The translations under genes were made by a program, and so were the position numbers. Source: an uncultured SAR116 cluster alpha proteobacterium (GTDB lineage Bacteria > Pseudomonadota > Alphaproteobacteria > Puniceispirillales > Puniceispirillaceae). From it: a stretch of DNA of 61,983 bases. Below are positions 36,487-44,294 of this stretch, one piece after another; the stretch's first letter is position 1; every line of letters begins with the position of its first letter. The stretch is taken from positions 1 to 61,983 of the forward strand of contig CACNSW010000005.1 of NCBI GenBank assembly GCA_902623185.1. Direction: 5' to 3'. The notes under the pieces are model-generated. The model saw only the letters and a program-made list of their open reading frames with translations. It did not search any database and was not told where the DNA came from.

Positions 36487-36849
36487 TCAAGTGTCTGGCA
36501 CCACACTCATTTTGTGATTCTCAGACATCGGCGCATTGTCAAACTGCCTTGGGTCAAGCCCGTCAATGCAGCCAGAATTATAGCCATATTCAAGTCTGCT
36601 CCGCCGCCAGCAATGGGTGTAGATTCCACAATACCGGCAGAAATAATGTTGCGCGGTTCTGGTTTTCCATTGATACAGGCTGGGATGCTCCTCGCCGGCA
36701 GTAAGGCGGTAGGATTCTCTGGCTGCGGTCAGCATCACCGCGTCCTTACGCCAGCACAACGAACAATCGCATCGCCTGGCAACGTGCGCTTCTTCCGCAG
36801 CCTCATACTGCACCCTGCCACAATGGCAACTGCCTTTTTCGATGGTCAT
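36487..36849 (-). CDS. GFA-domain protein (glutathione-dependent formaldehyde-activating family)
   Basis: A 120-residue GFA/CENP-V-type zinc protein. Cysteine pattern: C8-H-C10 (GSCHCGRVQY), C28-x-C30-x2-C (CDCSLCWRK) and C69-x2-C72-G-I-Y-T-H (FCRYCGIYTH). The best-known member condenses glutathione with formaldehyde; most homologues are uncharacterised. It stands upstream of the aldehyde dehydrogenase on the same strand with 170 bases between, and may deal with a C1 aldehyde or thiol adduct. The 160 bases beyond its start, to 37011, hold no gene that I can see. Confidence 0.88.
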   Translation of the reverse strand: MTIEKGSCHCGRVQYEAAEEAHVARRCDCSLCWRKDAVMLTAARESYRLTAGEEHPSLYQWKTRTAQHYFCRYCGIYTHCWRRSRLEYGYNSGCIDGLDPRQFDNAPMSENHKMSVVPDT

Positions 36850-37011
36850 AGTTCAGATTTCCGTTCGTTCACTTACAGATGGGGCGTCATCCGCTCTCCC
36901 ACGATAAAAAACCCTGAAGGATAATGTCATGACAATCAATCCCAAAACGGGGCTTTTCAGACAGTTATTTTACTGATGTGCGAGAGTTCGCATTTATTGG
37001 AGGAGTGCGCA

Positions 37012-37581
37012 ATGAGTCGTCTCACCGAATGGTTTGCGCGGCTCTGGGTGGCGTTGGGCTCCCTTGGCTTTGGAATTGCTGTCATTCCACTAAATGACAC
37101 ATTAATCAAGCTGCTTGGCGAAACTATGGCGCTCGGTCAGATTGTCGCAATCCGTTCAATGATTAGCCTTGCTTTCATTGCTCTGTTCAGTTCTGGCCTG
37201 CGGCGGGTGACTGGTCTTTCATAATCGGTATTCTGGCAATTTGTTAGGCGTGGCTTGTGCCTTTGCCGTGTTGCTGCACTCTGTTGCGTCATCGAATGCC
37301 TATCGGTGCGTTAAATCTTAACTGATTGCACCATTTGCATACCCGGTGATTCCTATGGGTGTTCTCTGGGAATTGTCATCTGGGGTGACCGGCTGGTTTC
37401 ATAGGCTTGGGCCGGAATGGCGTTGATTCTGGTTGGTAGTTTGTATGCCGTCTACCGTGAACATACACGCAATGTAGCAGTGATCACACAGGTGCCGATG
37501 CCCGCCTCGACGGCGATGGCTCATCCGGCCAATGGTGGTGCCGACAATGCCACAGGGCGACGGCCGGGCGACCAGCCCTAA
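37012..37581 (+). pseudogene. Decayed EamA-family transporter
   Basis: A strong Shine-Dalgarno (GGAGGAG) precedes ATG 37012, and the first 70 codons read as the N-terminal EamA segments (SLGFGIAVIPLNDTLIKLLG) until a TGA at 37222-37224. After a missing middle of about 190 residues, the C-terminal end is still readable: NAYRCVKS, TAA stop at 37319-37321, LIAPFAYPVIPMGVLW, a frameshift near 37368, GIVIWGDRLVS, TAG at 37402-37404, then AWAGMALILVGSLYAVYREH and an open tail to TAA at 37579-37581. Two in-frame stops, a frameshift and an internal deletion show that it is no longer functional. It touches the 3' end of ccmE. Confidence 0.85.
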
Positions 37582-38003
37582 TCTTCCCCCTGCCAGACAC
37601 CCTGTTTCTTCAGGCTGTCTGCGATTTCCTTTGGCATGTAGGTCTCGTCATGTTTCGCCAGAACATTGGAGGCGACAAGCACGCCGTTTTCCAGCCTGCC
37701 CTCAGCGACAACACCCTGGCCCTCTCGGAACAGGCTTGGCAATGCGTTGGCGTACCGGATTTTGATTTCTGCGCCGCCGTCAGTGACGATGAAAATGGAG
37801 TTAAGTCCGTTGATGATGACACTCCCTTCCTTTACAAGCCCACCAAGCCGAATGGCTTTTCCTGGTGTCGCCCTCTCAATCTCGGAAGGGGAATAGAAAA
37901 AAACGATGTTGTCCCGCAGTGCGCCAAGAACCAGCATCAACGCGACGACAAGCAGGCACGCGATCGCGGCAATGGAAAAGCCTCTCCTCTGCTTTGGTGT
38001 CAT
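37578..38003 (-). CDS. ccmE: Cytochrome c maturation heme chaperone CcmE
   Basis: A 141-residue membrane-anchored heme chaperone. One N-terminal membrane segment (residues about 9-28) is followed by a periplasmic beta-barrel with IRLGGLVKEGSV near 51-62, and the heme-binding His in LAKHDETYMPKE near residues 115-126. CcmE takes heme from CcmC/D and passes it to the CcmFH ligase for attachment to CxxCH apocytochromes. The other ccm genes are not in this window. A c-type cytochrome gene lies divergently at 38291. The 286 bases between them contain AT-rich promoter-like sequence but no clear gene. Confidence 0.95.
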   Translation of the reverse strand: MTPKQRRGFSIAAIACLLVVALMLVLGALRDNIVFFYSPSEIERATPGKAIRLGGLVKEGSVIINGLNSIFIVTDGGAEIKIRYANALPSLFREGQGVVAEGRLENGVLVASNVLAKHDETYMPKEIADSLKKQGVWQGED

Positions 38004-38290
38004 GGGCGCCGAACTCCTTTTCGTTGGTCACCGCATAGGTGGGCTAAAAGCCCCCGCTTGGCAAGACCGCCGACCCCATTGAGGTGGTGTTTTTGCCAGG
38101 TGATCCGCTTTTTTTAGGGTTTGGCCACGCTTATGCATAAGTGATTAAGGCAAAGTAAGGCCATCTTGCTAATCTTGGTGTCATTGCCTATGTGCAAATC
38201 AACTGCAATGTGATAAATCCACGGGGCGCATGAGTTGTATAACTATCAGGTGGCCATGAGGCGCTCCCTGTTCAGGAAAAGGCGAAAGTA

Positions 38291-38671
38291 GTGGCGAGTT
38301 TGTTTAGCAGAATGGCTGGTGTGGCTTTGCTTGCGTTTGGTCTTCTGGTTGCAGGTAGCGCCATGGCAGGTGATGCCGTTAAGGGCGAGAAAGTCTTCAA
38401 GAAATGTAAGGCATGCCATTATGCGAATAAGGAAAAGAACAAGACTGGTCCGCATCTGGTCGCGGTGTTAGGGCGTGCCGCCGGCGGTCTTGAGGGATAT
38501 AAATACTCGAAGGCAATGACAGCATCCGGCCTTGTTTGGGACGAGGGGACACTTGCCGCCTATCTCAAAGCGCCAAAGAAATATGTCAAAGGCACAAAGA
38601 TGGCTTTTGCGGGTCTGAAAAAGGACAAGGATGTTGCAGATGTCATTGCCTACCTCAAGGCGGCTGATTAA
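38291..38671 (+). CDS. Class I c-type cytochrome (c2/c550-like), periplasmic
   Basis: A 126-residue cytochrome with a signal peptide (cleavage after AMA near residue 26), heme-binding CKACH at 39-43 and the sixth-ligand Met in KGTKMAFAG near 104. Lys-rich surface and GPHLVAVLGR, YKYSKAM and FAGLKKDKDVADVIAYL follow the mitochondrial-type c2 pattern. It would carry electrons between the bc1 complex and an oxidase or other periplasmic enzyme, possibly the hydroxyacid dehydrogenase encoded 56 bases downstream. Start is GTG 38291 with AAAGG eight bases upstream; ATG 38312 is an alternative but would cut the signal peptide. Confidence 0.93.
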   Translation: MASLFSRMAGVALLAFGLLVAGSAMAGDAVKGEKVFKKCKACHYANKEKNKTGPHLVAVLGRAAGGLEGYKYSKAMTASGLVWDEGTLAAYLKAPKKYVKGTKMAFAGLKKDKDVADVIAYLKAAD

Positions 38672-38727
38672 GTAGTGCGATCCATTGGTGGTCACATAAC
38701 CAAGACACGATAGTATCGAGGCAGGTA

Positions 38728-39885
38728 ATGGACATCTCCAACAAATATCCGCGGTTGAGCGATCTTGAAGCTGCAGCAAAACGCAAGATTCCGCCCTTTG
38801 TCTATGCCTATCTTGACTCAGGGACAGGCCATGACAACACGAAGACAGCCAACCGGACGGTCTATGACTCCATTACTCTGACACCAAAGTTTTTGCGTGG
38901 GCGCGTCGATCCTGACATTTCGGTCAACCTGTTGGGCAAGACCTATCAAGCGCCTTTCGGTGTCTCGCCTATCGGTCTGTCATCACTGATCTGGCCCGGA
39001 GCCGAACTGGTTCTGGCAAAAGCGGCAAAAGTCCATGGCTTTCCCTATGCGCTTAGCACGGTTGCCGGAGAATCAATCGAGCGAGTGTCTGCCGTCGGCG
39101 GTGATATGGCCTGGTTTCAGCTCTATGCTCCCTTTGACCGGGCGCTTTGTACCGACCTTCTGCGCCGGGCAGCGGAATGTGGATGTAAGACAATCATCCT
39201 GACTGCTGATGTGCCGGCTCCGAGCCGGCGTGAGCGAATGCGCATAGCCGGTGCGCCGCTGGGAAGCCGGGGCAATTCCACTTTTTCGCCACGGGTTATT
39301 TGGCAATCAATGACCCATCCGGAATGGGCGCTCAGAACGCTGATGAATGGTGGCGCGCGCTTCAGGAACATGGAACCCTATGCTAATGGCCAGCGCGGCA
39401 TGGCGATTACCAAATTCATTGGCTCACAGCTAAATGGATCGCTCGATTGGGATTATCTTGCTGAGATCAGACAGCAATGGCAGGGCAATCTGCTCCTCAA
39501 GGGTATTCTGCATGCCCAGGATGCGACGCGCGCCGTGAAGATGGGCGTTGATGGTCTTGTAATCTCCAACCATGGCGGCCGCCAGCTCGATGCGGCGCCG
39601 CACCCGCTTGGCCAACTGCAGGGAATTCGTGCAGCTGTTGGCGGCAATCTGCCGATAATCATCGACAGCGGTGTCCGCTCGGGACTCGATGTGGTGCGGG
39701 CCCTCGCTAGTGGCGCAGATTTCGTGATGCTTGGTCGCGCCTTCATGTATTCGGTTGCGGCACTTGGCAGGCGTGGCGGCGATCACGCTGCCGGCATTCT
39801 GCTGGAGGAGGTCCGCGATGTCATGGCGCAGCTTGGAATTGATTCAATCAAAGGTCTTCGTGACGTTCATGTGGGCAAACTGTAA
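38728..39885 (+). CDS. FMN-dependent alpha-hydroxy-acid dehydrogenase (L-lactate dehydrogenase-like)
   Basis: A 385-residue flavoenzyme of the LldD/glycolate oxidase/mandelate dehydrogenase family. N-terminal SDLEAAAKRKIPPFVYAYLDSG (residues about 10-31, in outline) is typical; SPIGLSSLIWPGAE replaces the usual substrate region, and the C-terminal FMN site reads ISNHGGRQLD (catalytic His in the middle) followed by DSGVRSGLDVVRALASGAD. It oxidises a 2-hydroxy acid to the 2-oxo acid with electrons passed to quinone or cytochrome. Distinct from the three-subunit glycolate oxidase at 46746-50968. It directly abuts the copper chaperone gene. Confidence 0.93.
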   Translation: MDISNKYPRLSDLEAAAKRKIPPFVYAYLDSGTGHDNTKTANRTVYDSITLTPKFLRGRVDPDISVNLLGKTYQAPFGVSPIGLSSLIWPGAELVLAKAAKVHGFPYALSTVAGESIERVSAVGGDMAWFQLYAPFDRALCTDLLRRAAECGCKTIILTADVPAPSRRERMRIAGAPLGSRGNSTFSPRVIWQSMTHPEWALRTLMNGGARFRNMEPYANGQRGMAITKFIGSQLNGSLDWDYLAEIRQQWQGNLLLKGILHAQDATRAVKMGVDGLVISNHGGRQLDAAPHPLGQLQGIRAAVGGNLPIIIDSGVRSGLDVVRALASGADFVMLGRAFMYSVAALGRRGGDHAAGILLEEVRDVMAQLGIDSIKGLRDVHVGKL

Positions 39886-40446
39886 ATGGTGTACAGCAGG
39901 TTGGCTCGGTTAAACAGGAAAATGAGGTTGTGGGTTTTCGCTCTGCTGCCGGCGATCCTGCTGGCGCCCCCGGCTGCCGCAGGTGATGCCGCGATCAGCG
40001 TGCATCAGGCCGAAATCCGTGCCACTGCTGGGGCGATGACGGTAACGGGCGGCTATGCCCGCATTGTAAATTCCGGACATGCTGATGTGACCCTGGTCCG
40101 AGTCGATGCTGATTTTGCGGCCAAGGCTGAAATCCATACGATGTTCGCCGAGGATGGCGTGATGAAAATGCGACCACTCGAGGGTGGTATAGTCATTCCC
40201 GCACATAGCGAAGCGTTGTTGAAGCCGGGCGGCAATCATCTGATGTTCATGGGGTTGACCGGCGCAATGAAGCCAGGGGCGATGCAGCACATCACCCTGC
40301 ACTTTGATGATGGACAAACGGTTTTGGTAATGGCCAAGGTCAAGAGCCCAGCCGATATCGGTGGAACAGCGCATGACCATTCTGGGACAGGACACAACCA
40401 TTCCGATGCTTCAGGTGAAGCCATGAAGATGAGGTCTGGCGGCTAG
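39886..40446 (+). CDS. PCu(A)C-type periplasmic copper chaperone with His-rich tail
   Basis: A 186-residue periplasmic copper chaperone. After a signal peptide (cleavage after AAA near residue 32) the PCuAC domain has the copper ligands in the pattern H-x-M ... M-x-M ... H-x-M: EIHTMFAEDGVMKM near 82-95 and GGNHLMFMG near 117-125. The C-terminal extension contains HDHSGTGHNHSD, a second probable copper site. Such proteins deliver Cu(I) to the CuA or CuB site of cytochrome oxidase. The ATG at 39886 follows the preceding stop at once; ATG 39922 would also give a complete signal peptide. Confidence 0.92.
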   Translation: MVYSRLARLNRKMRLWVFALLPAILLAPPAAAGDAAISVHQAEIRATAGAMTVTGGYARIVNSGHADVTLVRVDADFAAKAEIHTMFAEDGVMKMRPLEGGIVIPAHSEALLKPGGNHLMFMGLTGAMKPGAMQHITLHFDDGQTVLVMAKVKSPADIGGTAHDHSGTGHNHSDASGEAMKMRSGG

Positions 40447-40458
40447 AGCTGGCGGCAG

Positions 40459-40923
40459 TCAGAAAATACCGGCGTCAAGGCCAGCCGCCATGGCTGTTGC
40501 CAGTACCTCAACCTGTGCGGGATAGCTGTCTGACCAGTTGCCGTGAAGGATCAATGGCGCGGCGACAAGGCGCCACCTCTGGGCGCTGAAGATGTCTTCC
40601 AATGCCCGTCTGGTCGCGGTGCCGTCAAGGCTGGCACGGATGTAGAGACCGACAGGCATCGCCTCGGTTCTGTCCAGCCAAGTGTTGTAGCAGCGGTCGA
40701 ACATGTCCTTTGTGGCACCGGCCATATAGCCGATATTCTCGGTTGTGCCGAGGATCACCCCATCAGCTGCCAGCAGATCATCCGCAACCACGTCAAAGGG
40801 CGACATGGCCTCAGCCGTAACCTCGCCAGCGTCATCTGTGCTTGCACCGCGCAGTGCCGCATCGGCGAGCGCTCTGGTGTTAACAGAAGGTGTATGAGCG
40901 ATGATTAGCAAATGTTTTGTCAC
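40459..40923 (-). CDS. NADPH-dependent FMN reductase / flavodoxin-like protein
   Basis: A 154-residue flavodoxin-fold protein. The FMN phosphate loop is [13 protein letters not shown] near residues 9-21, and the isoalloxazine region is [19 protein letters not shown] near 59-77, which fits the NADPH-dependent FMN reductase group. It is probably a cytoplasmic quinone or FMN reductase. It is convergent with the copper chaperone gene and divergent from the pterin dehydratase. No cofactor or partner gene is adjacent, so the role is not specified. Confidence 0.85.
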   Translation of the reverse strand: MTKHLLIIAHTPSVNTRALADAALRGASTDDAGEVTAEAMSPFDVVADDLLAADGVILGTTENIGYMAGATKDMFDRCYNTWLDRTEAMPVGLYIRASLDGTATRRALEDIFSAQRWRLVAAPLILHGNWSDSYPAQVEVLATAMAAGLDAGIF

Positions 40924-40978
40924 GGCGGCAACCTTCCTTTACGATCAAAGTGGAACGGGCGACATGGGGAACTGGACT

Positions 40979-41266
40979 ATGGCACAGAAACTTGATGCGG
41001 CGGAACTGCAAAGCGCACTGACTGCATTGCCTAAATGGCAGCTGTCTGAGGATGGGCTTGGTCTGGAGCGGGTTTTCACCTTTGTCGATTTCAATGCAGC
41101 TTTCGGCTTTATGAGCCGTGTGGCACTCGCTGCAGAACGCGAAAATCATCACCCCGAATTGTTCAATGTCTTTAACAGGGTCACGCTGCGTTGGACGACT
41201 CATTCGGTTGGTGGAATCAGTGCGCTCGACCTCAAGCTCGCCAAAAAATGCGACAGCTTCTCCTGA
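40979..41266 (+). CDS. Pterin-4a-carbinolamine dehydratase
   Basis: A 95-residue enzyme dehydrating 4a-hydroxytetrahydrobiopterin. The active-site block [30 protein letters not shown] (residues about 56-85, given in outline) has the catalytic histidines HH near 61-62 and H near 78, as required by the family pattern. It normally serves aromatic amino-acid hydroxylases, but it may also have a role in molybdopterin or other pterin metabolism. No hydroxylase gene is seen here. ATG 40979 has GGGGA eight bases upstream; ATG 40964 is possible. Confidence 0.93.
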   Translation: MAQKLDAAELQSALTALPKWQLSEDGLGLERVFTFVDFNAAFGFMSRVALAAERENHHPELFNVFNRVTLRWTTHSVGGISALDLKLAKKCDSFS

Positions 41267-41293
41267 CCCACAATTATTGATCAAGGTTTGCCG

Positions 41294-42124
41294 TCAGGCG
41301 TTTGTCCGCCGATCCTTGACCACCGTCACCCGGTTCATGCAGCGATAAGCCGGCAGATAGTCGGCTACGGCATAATGCTGGGTGCAGCGATTGTCCCACA
41401 TTGCCACTGAGCCGTTCTGCCAGCGGAACCGCACCTGATATTCAGGTCGGTTGACATGATTCAGTAGCCAGTTCAGCCAGTTCCGGCTCTCGCGGGCAGT
41501 CAGACCGACGATATGCTGGGTAAAGCTCTCATTCACATAGAGGAACTTTCGGCCGGAGACAGGGTGTGTCTTTATCACCGGATGGATTGCACAGCCAAAT
41601 CTGTTCATGCCCTTCAGCAATTTCTGTCCATCAGTCTCGCCAGTGCTGAAGGTGTTGCGGAAATCGCCCATATCATGGATCGCAGAAAGCGTCCCGAGAT
41701 AGGATTTGATGTCGTCATCAAGCGCCTCATAGGCGGCATACATGCTGGCCCACAGCGTGTCACCTCCAACTTCAGGCACCTCTCTCGCGACCAGAATCGA
41801 GGCAAAGGCCGGATCCTGCTTGAAGGTCAGATCGGTGTGCCATTCATTGGTGTCGGGCGGGTTGTTGGCGTCATTTGCCAATTTGACGATGGCCTCATAT
41901 CCCTCAACATGTGCGTAGACAGGATGCGGCTGGTCAATCTCACCAAAACTGCGGGCAAAGGCAAGATGGTGTGCGGCATCGATATCCTGGTCTCTGAAGA
42001 AAATGACACAATGATCAATCAGCGCGTCATAGATTGCGTTTTCCTCACTTTTGCTGAGGGTTCTGCCAAGATCAATACCGCTGATCTCAGCGCCGATATG
42101 CCTTGTCAGTTTGGTGATGGTCAT
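41294..42124 (-). CDS. TauD/TfdA-family 2-oxoglutarate-dependent dioxygenase
   Basis: A 276-residue Fe(II)/2-oxoglutarate dioxygenase. The metal ligands are H96-x-D98 in EWHTDLTFKQDP and the distal His in TQHYAVADY near 253; the 2-oxoglutarate-binding Arg is in YRCMNRVTV near 268. The N-terminal GAEISGIDL is typical of TauD. Substrates in the family are taurine, alkyl sulfonates, sulfate esters or phenoxyacetates. No sulfonate transporter is near. Start is uncertain: ATG 42124 fits the family N-terminus, while a GTG at 42157 would add eleven residues with AAGGAGA lying inside the extension. Confidence 0.9.
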   Translation of the reverse strand: MTITKLTRHIGAEISGIDLGRTLSKSEENAIYDALIDHCVIFFRDQDIDAAHHLAFARSFGEIDQPHPVYAHVEGYEAIVKLANDANNPPDTNEWHTDLTFKQDPAFASILVAREVPEVGGDTLWASMYAAYEALDDDIKSYLGTLSAIHDMGDFRNTFSTGETDGQKLLKGMNRFGCAIHPVIKTHPVSGRKFLYVNESFTQHIVGLTARESRNWLNWLLNHVNRPEYQVRFRWQNGSVAMWDNRCTQHYAVADYLPAYRCMNRVTVVKDRRTNA

Positions 42125-42218
42125 GTCTGAAATCGAGATTCTCCTTCTATGCTTCACGCCCTATCTTCAATCGGAAAAATATCTGACGAAAGCCATTTTG
42201 AAAGATGCTGGCGGTCTG

Positions 42219-42533
42219 TCAGGCACCCAGAAACGTCAGCAGCCAGAGTGTGCCAAGGCCAGCGCTGATGGTCATAACAACTGACCGGCTGACAAGCGCC
42301 ACAATGATTGCGATGATCGTGGCTGGCAGGCGGGCATTGTCCAGTAGCATGATGCTTTCATCCTTACCCACCAGCACCGCTGGAACGATGATAGCCGTCA
42401 GCACGGCGATGGGTACAAAACCAAGAGCCTCCTCAAACGCGGCCGGCAGCTTGCGTGGCGCAACAGCTGACAGCATGACAAATCGCATGGCAAATGTGAG
42501 CAGGCCGGTGACAATCATGATAGTCCAGATCAT
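42219..42533 (-). CDS. azlD: AzlD-family branched-chain amino-acid exporter subunit
   Basis: A 104-residue membrane protein with four hydrophobic segments. The motif LLTFAMRFVMLSAVAPRKLPAAFEEAL (residues about 11-37, in outline) and FVPIAVLTAIIVPAVL are typical of AzlD. It forms a two-component exporter with AzlC; its ATG overlaps the stop of azlC by four bases (ATGA). In Bacillus the pair exports leucine analogues and branched-chain amino acids. The extended in-frame upstream reading is inside azlC and is rejected. Confidence 0.92.
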   Translation of the reverse strand: MIWTIMIVTGLLTFAMRFVMLSAVAPRKLPAAFEEALGFVPIAVLTAIIVPAVLVGKDESIMLLDNARLPATIIAIIVALVSRSVVMTISAGLGTLWLLTFLGA

Positions 42534-43267
42534 CGCGCCATCCTCGCCTCCCTGAAACGATAAGCCAGCCAACCTGTAAGAATGCCGCCCACGGCAGCTA
42601 TTAAAAGCCCGCTATTCCAGGGTAGCGCGTGCCCAGCAAGGGCAAACCCGCCCGACGTGACACAGGCCAGTAGATCTGGATATTTTCGGATCGTAGGCGC
42701 GACAATCGCGATGAAAGTTAATGGGATGACGAATTCTAATGATAATTCTTCTGGGATGGTCGCGCTGGCGAAGACGCCTAACGTCGTTGAAAGCTGCCAG
42801 AGAGTCCACAATGTCAAGCCTGCACCAAGCAGATAAAAATGTTTGAATGGGTTGTCTGGCTGCTCCTGAAAGTGTTTGATACTGACCGCATATGCTTCGT
42901 CGGTGAGCAGATAGGCAATCGCAACGCGCCAACCTAGCGGCAATTGACGAAGATAGGGCGCGACAGATGCACTGTATAGAACATGCCGTAGATTAATCAC
43001 CGAAACTGACGCGCCAACAAATACCGGCGGCGTGCCCGTTGCCCAAAGTTGTGTAAAGACAACCTGGCTGGCCCCTGCAAAAAGGATTGATGACATTAGG
43101 ATCGTCTGAAGCGGTGTCAGACCACTGGCAATGCCAAGCACGCCAAACATAAGGCCAAAGGGGACAACACCAAGCTGAAGCGGCAATTCATCACGAATGC
43201 CTTTCCAAAATTCAGAGGTGGCCGTTGCTGGCGCAGAGATCATCACTTTTTGGTTCATGGTCTTCAT
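42530..43267 (-). CDS. azlC: AzlC-family branched-chain amino-acid exporter
   Basis: A 245-residue inner-membrane protein with about seven hydrophobic segments. PLQLGVVPFGLMFGVLGIASGLTPLQTILMSSILFAGASQ runs over residues 29-68 (in outline) and holds the AzlC/YgaZ signature with FAGASQ. LRHVLYSAS and LTDEAYAVS follow as expected. It forms an exporter with AzlD for branched-chain amino acids. ATG 43267 or ATG 43258 can serve as start. The gene is divergent from nothing close; about 70 AT-rich bases separate it from the GT25 gene upstream on the same strand. Confidence 0.93.
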   Translation of the reverse strand: MKTMNQKVMISAPATATSEFWKGIRDELPLQLGVVPFGLMFGVLGIASGLTPLQTILMSSILFAGASQVVFTQLWATGTPPVFVGASVSVINLRHVLYSASVAPYLRQLPLGWRVAIAYLLTDEAYAVSIKHFQEQPDNPFKHFYLLGAGLTLWTLWQLSTTLGVFASATIPEELSLEFVIPLTFIAIVAPTIRKYPDLLACVTSGGFALAGHALPWNSGLLIAAVGGILTGWLAYRFREARMAR

Positions 43268-43334
43268 TTAAGTTAAGATAAATTTTGGAATAAGATTTGG
43301 GCTAAGACAAAGCTTGAATATCTTTACAAGTCAT

Positions 43335-44123
43335 TCAATCAAAGTCACAAAGGTGATTTATTGCAGACACATGATCGTGGAATTTACGCCGCTTAATTAT
43401 TGATGAGCGAACCCTTTGTATTCGTCTTAGCAGCCCTGTCCATAAAGAACTATTTCCAAAACTATTGTCATATTCATACCCAATTTGCGATCGGCGCCCA
43501 TCTTCCTCAAACAAAGGATCTCTGACGTACACCACTTTACACCCGTTTACCCACCATTGGTGCATTAATGTGTCGATTTCCAATACTGTTGTTAATGGGT
43601 GTTGCAACAGACGATTTGCGGCAATTTTGGATATGAAATAACTCTCTGCACCAACACCGCAGAACTTTAGGCAGCAAACGTCGACTTGACTATTTTGGAT
43701 TGGTATTTTTTTTGAATCTTTCTGACGATCTGAGAGGAAAACTATGTCAAACATATCTTTGTTCTTATTAATTTGTCGCAGTTTCTCTGTTATATGTCTC
43801 TCTTCTGCCTTTATGACTACAGCGTCATCTTCAAAAACAAATGCTCCGTGAGCACCCTCCTCGATCAAGAGTTGCCAAGCTTTTTGGTGGCTTAGAGAGC
43901 ATCCAATCGCATTAACTCTGTAGGGTTCACGTGCCCATATTTGTCTTGTGAGACTGTTGTAGTCAGTTGTAATTTTTTCAGGTAACTCGGAGCCTTTAAT
44001 TGCATCAATAAAGCGAACATCAATCCCTATTTGCTTAAATCTTTTTTTTAACAAACGCCTCCTCTTGATATCCTCTTTCGAGACGATGACATACGCAAGC
44101 AAATTAAGACCCCTAGGCAGCAA
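43335..44123 (-). CDS. Family 25 glycosyltransferase (LPS/cell-surface)
   Basis: A roughly 255-262 residue glycosyltransferase of family GT25, which adds sugars to lipooligosaccharide. Visible motifs are VIVSKEDIKRRR at the start, GCSLSHQKAWQLL near 72-84 and the DxD-like FVFEDDAVV near 95-103. The frame has no ATG: TTG 44123 or TTG 44102 (with AGGGG seven bases upstream) may start it. The gene is AT-rich compared with azlC and PGK around it, stands alone without other surface-polysaccharide genes, and may have been acquired separately. Confidence 0.85.
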   Translation of the reverse strand: MLPRGLNLLAYVIVSKEDIKRRRLLKKRFKQIGIDVRFIDAIKGSELPEKITTDYNSLTRQIWAREPYRVNAIGCSLSHQKAWQLLIEEGAHGAFVFEDDAVVIKAEERHITEKLRQINKNKDMFDIVFLSDRQKDSKKIPIQNSQVDVCCLKFCGVGAESYFISKIAANRLLQHPLTTVLEIDTLMHQWWVNGCKVVYVRDPLFEEDGRRSQIGYEYDNSFGNSSLWTGLLRRIQRVRSSIIKRRKFHDHVSAINHLCDFD

Positions 44124-44294
44124 ATGTGGCCATTGATTTTTTGTTTTTCCGTTTAACCGTATGGGCCAGCCTAGTTTCTGGTGACAAGATATCTAGGTTG
44201 TTTGTTGTTTGGCTGATCCTTAGCTTGAAAAATAATGATTAATTAGTTAACCCAAAGCAACTCTAAATTTTTTCAAAAAAATTAGGAAGTTTTC

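Noticed and set aside
36021-36704. Plus-strand open frame of 227 codons
   Set aside because: Antisense to the aldehyde dehydrogenase and GFA genes; both of those have full catalytic motifs.
38040-38060. GGGCT/AGCCC hairpin upstream of ccmE as a terminator
   Set aside because: There is no T-run on either side and it lies at the 5' side of ccmE.
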